In this document: positions 19,717 through 30,624 of the stretch, one piece after another | Layout of the letters: each line of letters begins with the position of its first letter | Position numbering within the stretch: the first letter of the stretch is position 1 | From: Closterium sp. Naga37s-1 | Taxonomy: Eukaryota; Streptophyta; Zygnematophyceae; Desmidiales; Closteriaceae | Length of the DNA: 64,000 nucleotides | Direction: 5' to 3' | Assembly: GCA_947471745.1 (NCBI GenBank) | Contig: CANJKZ010001028.1 | Coordinates: 1,086,501-1,150,500 of the forward strand | The notes under the pieces: model-generated | Told to the model about the DNA's origin: nothing | The model's input: the letters and a program-made list of their open reading frames with translations, nothing else | Databases searched by the model: none | Made by a program: the position numbers and the translations under genes

Positions 19717-19940
19717 CACCCCCATAGGCAAAGTGGGGGAGAACAAGTGGTCACAAGACCAGTCAAGAAAAGCAAAGCAAGCTTGGGGTGGATCACAAAA
19801 TCACCAAACATTCCAAGCACAAGCAAGGGCCATAAGGCCTGTAAACATGCAGAGTTATAAAAAAGAGAACAAACAGTACAGTGATCATACTCTAACAAGT
19901 GCAAGCATGCAGGTATATATATAGATCACAGCACAAGTAA
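19717..19940 (-). promoter_or_regulatory. 3' untranslated region and polypurine tract (element G)
   Basis: Same block as in A and B: CACCCCCATAGGCAAAGTGG, then GGTC-ACAA-GACC. On the element strand this places TATGGGGGTG next to the LTR. Confidence 0.6.
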
Positions 19941-22160
19941 AGTCACGCAGTGAGCAAGTGAGGCAAAGTAGGCACAAGGCCTTACACAGTGGAGAAGCGC
20001 TGATGATCACCAGGCGGAAGTGCCTTGGTGAATATATCAGCAGTGTTGGCCCTAGTGGCCACGTACGCAAGACGAAGCTGGCCACGTTGCTGCAACTCTC
20101 AAGCAAGGAAGTATCGCAGAGCGATATGCTTCGTCTTGTGCTCCAGTCTGTGCTCCTGACACAAGGCAATCATGGCATTGTTGTCTACGTACAGAACTGG
20201 AGGCGAACGAGGCTGCTCTCCCAAGTCAGTCAGCAGGTAGGTGAGCCAGCGTAGCTCCTGTGCAGCCATGGCCCCTGCGTAGATCTCAGCCTCACAACTG
20301 GAGCTGAGAAATGAAGACGAGCGGGTAGACTGCCAGGAAACAGAGCCAGAACCAAGGCTGAAGGTGTAACCCTGTGACGACCCTTGTGTAGCCAAGAAGT
20401 CGACCCAAGAAGCGTCTGCGTGACCAGTGAGGACAACTGGACCCCGTCCTCCAAGCACGAGCCCCATGCCCAATGTATTGCACACGTAACGCAGTACCCT
20501 CTTCGCAACATCCCAGTGCACCTTTCGGTGCCTACCGGGAGCCACGTAGCAAGCCAGGAGGCTGAGAGGGTACGCGAGGTCAGGTCGTGTGCACGTCATC
20601 AGGTATATGAGGCAACCCACAAGCTCTGGGTACGGACCACTCGGCTCTACGGACTCGTCCGAAGGTGGAGCTAAGAGCGAGTGGCCGGTAGACAGAGGAG
20701 TGGGCTGTGGCGAGGAGAACTGGAAGCCAAAGCGCTGAAGGACCTTGTGCACCATGTCTGGCTGAGTCTGGGTGATGGTGCGCCGTGCTCTGTCCCGAGT
20801 GATCTGCAAGCCAAGATAGCTGCGCAGTTCACCTAGGTCAGTGCAAGTGTGTCTCTTCTGCAGCTCCGAATTCACAAGGGTCAGTGCCTCAGTGTCAGAA
20901 GTGGCAAAGACCAGGTCGTCAAAGTACACGAGGACGTAGAACAACGGAAGCGACGTGTCAGTGCGTAGAAACAGCGACGGGTCAGCAGTGGAAGGAGTAA
21001 ACCCCAGAGCCGCAAGTGTAGTCTTCAGTGTGTCGTTCCACTCACGAGGTACCTGGAGAAGACCGTAGACCGACCGCTGGAGGCTTCACTTTGAACCTGC
21101 AGGAAACGACCCAGTGAAGCCAGGTGGGCGGCGTAGCCAGATCTCCTTATGGAGGCTGCCCTGCATGAAAGCTGTACTGAAGTTCAGAGAGTGCAACTCG
21201 TAGTCACGCTGAGCAGCAACGTGCAGCAACACCCGAAGAGTGGTCAACTTCGGGGTGCGGGAGAAGGTCTGGAAGGAGTCGACCCCCTGTCACTGACTGA
21301 AACCTCTAGCAACATAACGCGCCTTGAAGGCAAGCGGAGAACCCGGCGGCCGCTTCACCCTGAAAATCCACATGCCATCGACTATGTTCGCCCGAGACGG
21401 GGGAACTGCGTCGACGTAGGTGCCTGTGGACTTCCAGGATGCCATCTCGGCATCCATGGCTGCCTGCCACTGAGAGGAGTAAGGACCCGTAATCGCCTCT
21501 GCGTAAGAGCGCGGGGTCGGGATGTCTGGTGCATCCGGGTCTCCCTCCGGGGCAAGCAGCATGGAAGCGAAACGAGGTACAGCAGCTGCAAGACACTGAA
21601 AGTCCTCCTGCCTATCCTCAAGGACGTCTGTGCCAAGAGCACACTGACCCCCGACAGACGGAGGACTGGCAGACGCAGGCTCAGCAACAAGAGCAGTGGG
21701 GTTGTCTAGACGATAGGTAGCAGCAAAGTCAACGAGCTCAGCAACGAGGGCAGACGTAGTAGTGGACTCAAAAGAAGGGTCATTGACAACAGTGGCGAGG
21801 AGATGAGAGACAGTGTGACTGGCAGCACAGGCAAGGTCAGACTCAAGGTCAGGAATAGCAGGAAGAGAGGACTCAGGAGGAGGCAGCAGAAGAACACGCA
21901 GTGGAACAGAGGAAGGACGAAGTGCCATAGCGTGGGTGCTGGGGACAGGAGGAGGACGCTGACGAGGAACGCGACGACCAGTATGAACAGGGCGAACAGG
22001 CGAGGCAGGCCGAGACTCAGGCTCACGACGCTCTGTAAGGCCTCTGGTTTGCTCAGTGTAAGGAGAAGGAGCAGGGAGTGGGGAGGCTGGCTGTAACGGC
22101 GGCTGTGACTGGTCAGGCGATGGACACAGGAAGGGAGGAGTAATGACAGAAGAAGACGGG
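19941..22160 (-). pseudogene. pol: copia reverse transcriptase and RNase H (element G)
   Basis: A Pro/Ser-rich stretch is followed by SYAEAITGPYSSQWQAAMDAEM, WIFRVKRPPGSPLAFKARYVARGFSQ (then a stop at 21,290), motif A as LNFSTAFMQG, in which the catalytic Asp reads Asn, and YGLLQVPREWNDTLKTTLAALGF. The catalytic box reads YFDD (about 20,915-20,926) in the frame 20,944-20,099. RNase H motifs TGHADASWVD, SSCEAEIYAG and YVDNNAMIAL and a late TGA (20,099) follow, then the usual tail TADVFTKALPPGDHQRF. At least three disruptions. Confidence 0.85.
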
Positions 22161-22164
22161 AGAC

Positions 22165-22444
22165 CAAGAACCAGCACCCCAGACTCAGCACCCCAAGGCT
22201 CCATACCCCCAAACCCGGCGCCCTCGGACTCAGCACCCCAAGGCTCAGCATCCCCAGACTCCGCACCCTCAGACTCAGCACCCCCAGGCTCATTACCCTC
22301 AAGCTCAGCACCTCCAGGCTCCACACCCGCAGGCTCAGCACCCCTTGGCTCCACACCCCCAGACCCGGCACCCTCAGACTCAGCACCCCCAGGCTCCGCA
22401 CCCCCCTGCCTCCGCACCCCTAGACGCAGCACCTCGAGCAGCAC
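22165..22444 (-). repeat. 15-bp coding minisatellite (integrase-RT linker, element G)
   Basis: Tandem 15-bp units of AGACTCAGCACCCCC type on the + strand encode G-A-E-P/S-G/E pentapeptides on the element strand. It is the counterpart of 8105-8335 in A. Confidence 0.85.
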
Positions 22445-23905
22445 CTGAGTCGCCAGCTACCTCAACAGGCACAGTACCAGGGAGAGGGTCTACCTGAGAC
22501 ACAACCGAGGGAGCAGGACCCTGCGGCGGGAGGGGGTCTACCGGAGGGGGACCTAGAGCAAGGAAGAGCGGCGGGGGTGAGAGAGGGGCAGAGCGGTAGG
22601 AGAAGAGACGGTAAAAGGGAACTGACTCGTCAAAAGTGACGTACTGAGAGGGGAAGACACGGCGCAAGGTGGGGTGGTAAAACTGCCAGCCAGGCGCGTC
22701 AGGGGGAAAGCCAACGAAGACACAGGGAATAGCGCGGGCGGAGAGCTTGTCCGCGGATGTATCGCAAACAAACGCATGAGAACCTCAGACTCGGAACACC
22801 AACGCATCGCCAACCTTCCCCGTCCAACGCAGTGTAGGCGAGGTCTCCGGCAAGGAGATACAAGGCCAGAGGTTGAGCTGATGCGCAGCGTACTGGACCG
22901 CAAACGGCCACAGAAAATGGGGAGTAGGCGCATGGATCATGGAGGTACGAGCGACCTCCATGACTAAGCCAATGCGACACTCAGCAATCCCATTTTGCTG
23001 CTGTGAGGCCAGAAGCGTGAACGACTGAAGGATGCCCTCCCCACAACAAAAGTCCCGCAAGAGGTCGGAGGAGAACTCACCACTTGTGTCAAAGTGCAGA
23101 CGCAGAATAGGAAGGTCTTGGCGGAACCGCTCGCGTTTCTGGAGACGGACTGCGCGGATCCAAGGGATCAAGACATCAGGGACTTCACCCTTGCTGCGCA
23201 AGGGGAAGACCGTGGTGTAACGCGTGTAGTCGTCAACAACCAGCAGAAAGTAGCGCTCGCGGCCCTGTCAACTGACGCGGGCTGGGCCCCTCACGTCCAT
23301 GTGGAGAGTGTGGAGGGGAGCAGTCGTCGGGGGAAACGAGGAGGAGTGAGGAGCGGCGCGCTGCCGCCCCTCGATGCAGGGAAGGCAGGCAGAGACCTGG
23401 GGAGACCAGAGATAAGGAGGCGGGAGTACATGCCACGAAGGCGTGGCAGGGAGGGGTGACCCAGGCGGTGGTGCCACAGGAGAGTTTGGTGCGACAGGAG
23501 GCGACACGAGCAAGGGGGTGCTACCTGACCTGACGCGGACACCTGGGCAGACGCAGCTACCTGAGGAGGCTTGGTAGCCAGTGTGTACAGACTCGACCCA
23601 GGCCGACGAATGAGAGTTGCCAGGTGACGGCCCGTCCGTGTACACGTGCAGATCGACACACGCTGACCCTCAGGAGTGGTGGTAGTGACCATCGCATCCT
23701 GAAGGGCAGCGGTACTCACCAGGTTCGTAGAGAACGAGGGGAGGTAAAGACCTGACAGTGAGCTCGACGGAACCGCCGAACACGGGAGATTAGTGTAGGT
23801 ACGGGCAAGGACTAGGCCCCCTGAGGGGTCAGCCAGCCTGAGTGGTACAAGTGTAGAGAGAGGAGTGAGGGTGGTGCTGTCACGAAAGAAACAGCGTGAA
23901 GCACC
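22445..23905 (-). pseudogene. pol: copia protease remainder, GAG-pre-integrase and integrase (element G)
   Basis: The protease active site is destroyed: LDSGA reads LD, TAA, GA at about 23,906. Then come CTRTGRHLATLIRRPGSSLY, WHHRLGHPSLPRLRG (about 23,430-23,480) and, after shifts, integrase LHFDTSGEFSS and NGIAECRIGLVMEVAR (about 22,965-23,105), with RIG intact but an Arg changed to Cys. FPPDAPGWQFYHPTLRRVFPS and VTFDESVPFYRLF end the region at about 22,600. Several frameshifts. Confidence 0.85.
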
Positions 23906-25255
23906 TTAGTCAAGCGTAAAGGTGTGCAAGGCCTCAGTAGGCGCAGTACTAGGGAGAGCAGAATCACTAGCACCTAGAGCAGCAGCCTCTATACCTGGGT
24001 CAGGCGGCGAACACAGGTAACAGTCACCCTCGGCACTAACAGACAAGGCATACATAGCAGCAAGGATTGCATCATAGTCAAGATCAAAGATAGCAACTCC
24101 AGACCTAAGTAGCTCTGCCCAGCAGGGGCGCTCGACCTCGTCACCAAACTCTGCGAGCCAAACGTCGTTAAGGCGGGAGAAGCAGCGGTGCCGAGTGTGA
24201 GGCTTCCCGCATGTCTGACCAGCATGGTCACCCGTGTGAATGCCATACAGGCAGCTAACACTACCCCCAGACGCCCCATGCTGAGAAAACGACTCACGAA
24301 GCTGCTGGGGCGACGGGGTCTCGCTCCGACGCTGCTGCTGCTGCCGCTGGCCACTGCCAGAACCTCCCCTCTGAACAGCTCCACCGTGACTGTCACCTCT
24401 CCCATTGCGTCCACTACCGCCACTCCCACCGCTGCCACCACCGCCGCCACCAAAGCCCCCACTCCCGCCACCACTCCCACCGTTGCCACCACCTCCACTA
24501 CCTCCACCACCTCCACTGCCGCCCCCACTACCACCCCCGCTGCCACCTCCACTACTCCTGCCACCCTTGCCCTTGCTGCTGCGGCGCTTCCCACTAGCAG
24601 AAGCAGCCCCGACGTCCTCAGCACCAAGGACGTCATCAGCAGCAGCAGAGGCGTAGGAGGGGGCAAGGGGGGAGGAGGAACACCCCTCAAAGAAGGGCGT
24701 GCGAGGAGTGCCACGAGCGGTACCTACAGCGACTACTCTAGTCGCAGCTGCAAGGAGGTGCTGCTCGAGTAGGTCAACAGTGAGGTACATCGGGGGGGGT
24801 GGGGTTCTTGTCAAGGAACTCTGCTGGGAGGGCAGCGCAGTAGCGAGCGTCGCTCGTGCAAAGGTGGGTAACGAGGTCCTCTACTGTGGCAAAGGTGGAC
24901 AACTCGGGAAACAGGTAGGGCAGTATAAGACAGCCTAGAGCACCAGTGGAAGAACGGGCAACTATAGCGTCGTACAGTGCTTTAGCAGTCTTGTGCTGTC
25001 CGAAGTGAGCGCATTCGGCTAACGGCAGGTGGTTGCGAATGACTAATCGAGCAGCAGTTCACGGGTAAGCCACTGTGAGCAAGTCGCACTGTCAGCTATG
25101 GCGGGAGGGGCGAGAGAGGCTCCAGGTGTGTGGTCAAACAATGAAACGTTGTTTCTAGAGTCGCTCAGTAGAAACAACTGTAAGTCGTCGAGCCACGTGT
25201 CGAATTGGATCGGACGGCCCTCATGATTGAACGTGAGGACACGGAGAGAAGCCAT
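23906..25255 (-). pseudogene. gag: copia gag (element G)
   Basis: Gag starts at ATG 25,255 with MASLRVLTFNHEGRPIQFD and WLDDLQLFLL. The frame is lost near 25,043. Gag then reads through the NPPPMY motif (homopolymer near 24,790), a poly-Gly region (about 24,400-24,570), QQLRESFSQHG and the Cys/His cluster CLYGIHTGDHAGQTCGKPHT with HRC, then IFDLDYDAILAAMYAL before protease. This copy gives the best view of the family's gag N-terminus. Confidence 0.85.
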
Positions 25256-26009
25256 AGCAGGCAGAGCAGGGTGGCGCGCTACCAGCAGAGCAGCACGCAG
25301 GCAGGGCAGGGCGGCGCACGGCTAGGGTGGCCAGCAGCAGGGCGGGCAGGAAAAGGGGTGGCGAGCGGGCTGCCAGATGGCGGTGCGCAGGCTGCAAGGG
25401 GCGGCGAGCGGGCCGCAAGGGGCGGCGAGCGGGCTGCAAGGGGCGGTACGCAGGTTGCAAGAGGCGGCTAGCGGACTGCAAGGGGCAGCGAGCGGGCCGC
25501 AAGAGGGCGGTGAGCGTGCAGCAAGCAGGTTGCAAGGGCGGCGAGCGGGCTGCAGGTAGGCAGCAAGCGGTCTGCAGGGGCGGCGAGCGGGCCGAAGGCA
25601 AGCGGCGAGCGGGCGGCAGGGGCGGCGAGCGGGCAGTGAGCAAGCGGCAAGCGGGCGGCAGGGGCGGCGTAGCGGGCCGCAAGCTGGCGGCAAGCGGGCT
25701 GCAGGGGCGGCTAGCGGGCTGCGAGCAAGCGGCGAGCGGGCCGCACGGGCGGCGAGCGGGCCGCAAGGGGGCGACGCGCGAGCTGCAGGGGCGGCGCACG
25801 GGCCATGAGCAGGTGGCGAGCGGGCTGCAAGGGCAGCGCGCTAGCTGCAGGGGCGGTTCGTGGGCTGCTAAGGGCGGCGCGACGAGCTGCTAGGGGCAGT
25901 GCCGCGGCCAGAAGGGCGGCGGGTCAATAGGGTAGGGCGGTAGGGCAGCTGCTCTGTGGTGAGCCCTAAAAAAATTACTGGTCCTAGCGAAGGACCTGCT
26001 CTGAAACCA
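25256..26009 (-). repeat. GC-rich minisatellite leader of element G, with primer site
   Basis: From about 25,370 to 25,920 imperfect 15-25-bp units such as GGCGGCGAGCGGGCTGCAAG repeat. They differ in sequence from the leader of B. Next to the LTR the element strand reads TGGTTTCAGAGCAGGTCC (about 25,992-26,009), matching the tRNA-iMet primer site, then TTCGCT and AGGACC. This forms a hairpin GGTCCT/AGGACC (about 25,980-25,996). Long frames here on either strand are composition artefacts. Confidence 0.78.
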
Positions 26010-26138
26010 TGTCAAACTAACGAACGAGAATGAATGGACTATGAAAGAGTTGGGTACAAGTACTAACCCTAATTGGGTTGTACCCCTTATGGGCTAACCC
26101 ACTATAGACCACACAAAGTAAGCAATGTAACATTTTGA
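26010..26138 (-). repeat. 5' LTR of element G, outer tip missing
   Basis: It begins TGTCAAACTAACG on the + strand and aligns with 19,587-19,716. The last bases CA are replaced by GT. Confidence 0.85.
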
Positions 26139-26637
26139 GTATATTCACCTCGACATTATAGATAGTCACTAAATCTTTGCGACGAATCTGAGAATGCCTT
26201 AGGGTTTGTTCGTTCCTTTTCTCTCCCGCTCCTCCTTCTCGCTAGTTGAGCTCCCCACCAGACACGCTCCACCTACTAGTGCAAGGTAAGAACAACCCTA
26301 ACCATTTTGAGCCAAATCCGATCATTACAAGCTATACTACCATCTCTTAGTCGCATATCGTAGTCGTTTAACATAGTATTGGCCGCAGGTTGTTTAAGGC
26401 TTAGGTTCTATGATTGTTGTAGATAATTTAGCTTTAGGTCTTTCACTAGATTGTATCCATTCTTCCACTATTCATCGTCTCTTTCCTGTGTTGCATGCTT
26501 ACAACCTCGTATTTGCATATTTCATTGACGTTTTTACTTCCTTTCATCTTATGTTGTTGTTATGTCGATTTGAACGCTAACCTTCTTTGCCTTGATTGCC
26601 AGATTGATTTAAACCATTTCGACCCGAGCAGCATGTC
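26139..26637 (+). promoter_or_regulatory. unique island resembling a plant gene 5' region
   Basis: This is the only stretch without repeats in the left half. CTTAGGGTTTG (about 26,198-26,208) matches the plant telo-box AGGGTTT. A pyrimidine-rich leader follows (TTCCTTTTCTCTCCCGCTCC). GTGCAAG|GTAAGAAC (about 26,286) is a good 5' splice site, and CTTGATTGCCAG at about 26,602 could be the 3' site, with T-rich DNA between. No protein-coding exon follows before the (CT)n tract and LINE. It could be the 5' end of a host gene cut off by the insertion; this is inference. Confidence 0.3.
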
Positions 26638-26694
26638 GTTCTCTCTCTCTTGTTCTCTCTCTCTCGTTCTCTCGTTCTCGTTCTCTCATTGTCG

Positions 26695-26783
<89 letters not shown>
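26638..26783 (+). repeat. (CT)n microsatellite
   Basis: About 145 bp of CT repeats with TTCTCG interruptions in the first third. It borders the 3' end of the minus-strand LINE, whose strand reads (GA)n here. Confidence 0.95.
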
Positions 26784-26786
<3 letters not shown>

Positions 26787-27141
26787 CAGTCCTGTATTAA
26801 TAGGGTGCACAAGGTACAGGCATGGCAGGTGATGGTTGCAAGACTGTCTAGATATGGGAGCAACCTGGTAGCTAAACTAGCAGAGCTAACAAGGCAGAGC
26901 AGTGCAAGGCATAGCAAGCAGTGAAGCAAGGCACACATAGTTCCTGCAACCTGGTCATCACCACCACACCCTCTCTTCAGGTAGAACCAAAAACACCCAC
27001 TCCAGGACCCTGGCAGCTCCATATAATCCTGCCTTGCTCGTGGACCTCCTTCCTATTTCACTCTTGTTCCCTTATCTTCCAGCTTCCACCCATCAACCCC
27101 CTGGCACCACCTTCCGTTTCCCCACCACCCCCTTGTCCTAC
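26784..27141 (-). other. 3' untranslated region of the RLE LINE
   Basis: Noncoding. No polyadenylation tail; it ends at the (GA)n tract. Pyrimidine-rich on the + strand near 27,050-27,150. Confidence 0.5.
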
Positions 27142-28395
27142 CTACTGTGCCATTACCACCTCCAAATCGTCCTCCAGCACTTGCCATAGGTCCCCCAGGC
27201 TAGGTTCCCAAGGGTCCCTGGCGGCCTGGGGGAACGCCGCCTCATATGAGAGGTTGGACTTGTTCAGGTAGGACGTCGCCTGGGAACGCTGCAGCATCAC
27301 AGACCAGCGCTGCCGGTAGTGAGCGGTGAGCCGTGCAGTAGTCGTCGTCAGCTTCCACTGGCGGTACTTTTTCTTGGCTGCTGAGGTGGCAAGGAGGCAT
27401 AGGAACTGCTGTGTGTCGGTTGCCAGAGCCCCGTACGTATCAACTGCAAGCCCGAAGAAGCCTACATAGTCCGGTCGTCCCTCATAAAGCCTGTGTTTCC
27501 TTGCAGAAGCTTCCTCAGCTGCCCATCCTGGCGGTTTCCGTACCCTTGTGTCGCATTGCTGGAGCACGGGGTCAGTCACCGTCACATCGGTCACCCAAGT
27601 CTCATTTGACTCTTTGTCTCTCACGGCTAGGTCCCCTCTCTTCCTAACGATCGGTGGAGAGAAGGCTGCTGTCTCATGGAAGCACGTGAAGTCTGCTTCC
27701 CTTGCCATCCTGAGGGCCGCGTACACCAGTGAGTTGTGTGTTCTGACCACATCTCCCCCGTACCCACACCTAAGGAGATGGTTCGGTAGGCTTGTGTCGG
27801 TGATATCTGAATACTCGCGCTTGCAGGGGCACTTCACAGTGACTGGCAAGGACATGCCCATGCGGAAGCCCAGTGCCAAGGAGAACTGACCAGGGGCAAA
27901 TGTAAGGTCAGCTCTTGAAGGCACTGCATGTAGCCAATCTCCCGCCCCCACCCCTTGCAAGCTGATGAGGCGTATTGCATGCCCGCGGTGTGTGCCCGGT
28001 CGGTCTGTGATTGTGTCTAACAGCAGCTCCGCAGCCCTTCTCTCATTGATGTGCCGGGACAGCACTAGCTGAAGGTTACCCTGTCCTGTCGGCTTCTCTC
28101 TGAAAGCCTGTAATGCAGTCCTTGCGGGTGCTGGCAGTGCTGCTTCCAGTGGGGCTAGCTGATTGACCTTTGGTGCCGCGGGGCTCCAAGCGTGGTCAAG
28201 TAGCGTGATCGCCCTGCGCAGTAGGTATGCCTTCGGCAGGTTCATCTGCCGCAGTAGTTGCTGGGCTGCTGTGACTGACGCTATGTAGGCTGCCGGAGCC
28301 TCCGAGGAAGGGTCGATGATGCCCAGCCCCCCTAGCCTGACTGGTAGGGTGCCTTGCCGCCAGAGCAGACTCTGTTCCAGCTCACTTGTCGGTAC
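27142..28395 (-). pseudogene. RLE LINE C-terminal part: zinc knuckle and restriction-like endonuclease
   Basis: This continues the RT frame after the TGA at 28,396 (VPTSELEQSLLWRQGTLPVRLGGLGI). Numbered from Met 28,245: GDWLHAVPS (102-110), CCHC knuckle CPC (139-141) with H156 and C160, RTHNSLVYAALRMAREA (168-184), and the endonuclease core with D205 (KRGDLAV) and D220 (WVTDVTVTDP). A basic and aromatic tail follows (KKKYRQWKLTTTTARL). The knuckle and nuclease recognise and nick target DNA in this family. All expected residues that I can identify are present. Confidence 0.75.
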
Positions 28396-30624
28396 TCATA
28401 GTTTCGCTGCTGCTAGTGCTGCTCCCAGCAGAGATTCGCTCCACGACCTCCACTCCTCTCTCTCCAGCACCGCCGCTGGCGTTGTACGCAGCATGTAGGA
28501 TATCCTGCGTGAAATGCTCCGCGAGAGCATGAGCATGGCGTGCTGGGGGTGGAGTTGAGCTATCAGGGGTAGCGGGGCGGACGCCTCCATGAGTCGTGTC
28601 TGTGCCTGGTCGGTGCAGAAGGCAGGCGTGCCGATCGGGCTCCCCAGAACTCCTATCCCAGTGGTGTTTATTGGCAAGCCCTGTGGTGGTGGGATCTCGC
28701 TTCCCTCCTCCGTGCTCTGTCCCCACCCTGTGGACTTGGCAATGTTGCAGCGGAGCCCGAGTGATGTTAGCTCTGTTGTGATGTTGATGAAAGCCTCAAA
28801 TGCAGCGTCTCTGGGTCCCACGATGGTGATGTCGTCAGCGTAGGCGACGATCGCCACCTCGGGGAGGAGTGTTGCCGTACTCAAAAGTGTTGGTTGGATC
28901 GCCGCGGCAAAGAGGAGCGGACCTAGTGGGTCTCCCTGACGAACTCCTTGGCTGCTTATTACCTGGTCAACGCCAAGCCTGTGGTCCACTAAAAGCCGGG
29001 ACGGGCCCTCGTACATCGTGCGTACTAGCGGCAGGAGTGATGACAGGTTCGACTGCGAGAGCGCCTGGAAGAACGCCGGTCGTTCCACGCTATTGAAGGC
29101 GTTCTCGATGTCTAGCTGTAGCGCGACGTGAGTCTCGTCCTCTTTAAGCAGCGAGCGGTCTGCGTGTATGATGCACTCTGCGCCGCCAGTGACCGACACG
29201 CCAAACTGTACGGGGAGGAAAAACTCCCGAATATTTTGCGATAATTCTTTCAGGGCTGCCTTTGCCACGATGCGAAGCATTGCTTCTCCTATCGCGATAG
29301 GTCTAACGCCACCTCCCGGATTTTCCAGGGCAATGAGCCTCGAGGGAAGGAGCACCTCGCGGACGGCCTGGGTCTGAAATGTGCTAAGGAGGTGGCTGAC
29401 TGTTTTAGCGAGGAGTATGAGCACCTCTTCACTCGCTAGCGCCGGGTCCTTGAGGTGTTCGAAACAGGTGCCTGAAGGCCCTGCTCCCACTTCGTTCGGG
29501 CATCGCTTAAGTATTTCGCGAAGGTCGTCAGGGGTCACTCTCAGCGCCGAGAGGGTGTAGCTAGTAACATAGGGCGAGGTGGGCAAGGCAGCATCGGGGT
29601 GTTTCGCCTGCAGTGCAGCGAGTGTCGTCGGTGTGGCCTCGGCGAGTGGGGTCGTCCGTAACGCTGCGACCGCCTTCGAGATGTTACCCTTCTTCATCAA
29701 ACCGTCAGCTCTAGCACAAGGTCCAGCCTCATCCGCTTGGTGTCGTGTCGGATTGTCTATGTCGGGGATGACTTTTGCCTCTTCGAAGAGTTCCCCCCAT
29801 CTGCCTTGCTGGAACTGGTGTAGCCTACCCTCGATCCCCGTCCATCGGCTTCCTTCCACTGGTTCGGGAAGCGGTTGAAGGGTCAGCCTTGGGAGGAATT
29901 GCAGGATCGCCCACGCACCCGGGCAATCGGGGTGTTTTGCTAGGCGCAGGAGTGGTGCCAGGATACAGAGGGTGTAACTCTCCAGAATTTTTGGGGGCAT
30001 TCTCCGAACCAAAAAAGGTTGGTCCCCTCGCTGCAGAGGTGCCAATTCCCACATTCCTGCCAGCTGCCAGATGGCACCGTTGGCTGCCAGGTCGGCCGGC
30101 GACTGCACCTTTGGTTCTCCTGAATCTCTCTGGCTCATACCCGCTGCTGCTCCTGTCTCTCCTCCCTCCTGAGGGTCTTCCTCCTGGTGGTTTCCATCCT
30201 GAGGGTTTCGCCCTCTCATAACTCTTCCTCGGACTCTTCTCGTCACGTCTCCCTCCTCCTCAAGCGAGATCGTCTCTGAGGCTTGCGATGCTTCAGCTAC
30301 ATAGTCGTCCCTGTCATCATTGTTGTCAGATTCCCTCCCCTCCTGATTCGTCGGTGGCGCCTCTTGTTCTGGGCGTTCGTGGCGTTCCCGCCACGTTTCA
30401 GATCTCACCAGTGCCTCTCTTCCCCCGACAATTGCGCCTCCGCCCCGTCTTCCGCCCCGTCCCCCACGATCTCCGCCTCGGGCCCCCCGAGACGTCCCTC
30501 CACCTCTTCCCTGGGGCTCATTGATACGCCCGTTTTCCCCCGCTTGTGGCGTTCTCCCCGCCGGGATCCACGGTGAGTATGGCCGTCTAGTCAGGCCTCC
30601 CCGTGGCTGGCCCCAGGTGATGCC
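28396..30624 (-). pseudogene. RLE LINE reverse transcriptase
   Basis: The frame is open from just after the TGA at 30,625 to TGA 28,396; its first Met is at 30,408. An RGG-rich stretch (about 30,420-30,500) precedes it. Numbered from that Met: GAGPSGTCFEHL (308-319), VRPIAIGEAMLRIVAKAALK (368-387), QFGVSVTGGAECIIHA (401-416), motif A LQLDIENAFNSVER (430-443), motif B GVRQGDPLGPLLFA (488-501), catalytic box VAYADDITIVG (521-531) and CNIAKS (554-559). All catalytic Asp residues are present. The family primes synthesis on nicked target DNA. Confidence 0.85.

Larger units (their letters stand above)
19587..26138 (-). mobile_element. Ty1/copia retrotransposon G, full-length but decayed
   Basis: LTRs at 19,587-19,716 and 26,010-26,138, a primer site, a GC-rich leader, gag and pol in order on the minus strand. 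LTRs are visibly more diverged than those of B. The outer end of the 5' LTR lacks its terminal TG (the + strand reads CATTTTGA then GTATATTC where CATTTTGACA is expected), and no target duplication matches AGTAG at 19,582-19,586. This suggests deletion or rearrangement at the 26,138 edge. Confidence 0.9.

Noticed and set aside
25221-25893. Open frames on both strands across the leader of element G
   Set aside because: Same cause: repeat composition between primer site and gag.
26495-27022. Ser/Leu-rich and Arg/Glu-rich frames over the (CT)n tract
   Set aside because: Translations of a simple repeat.
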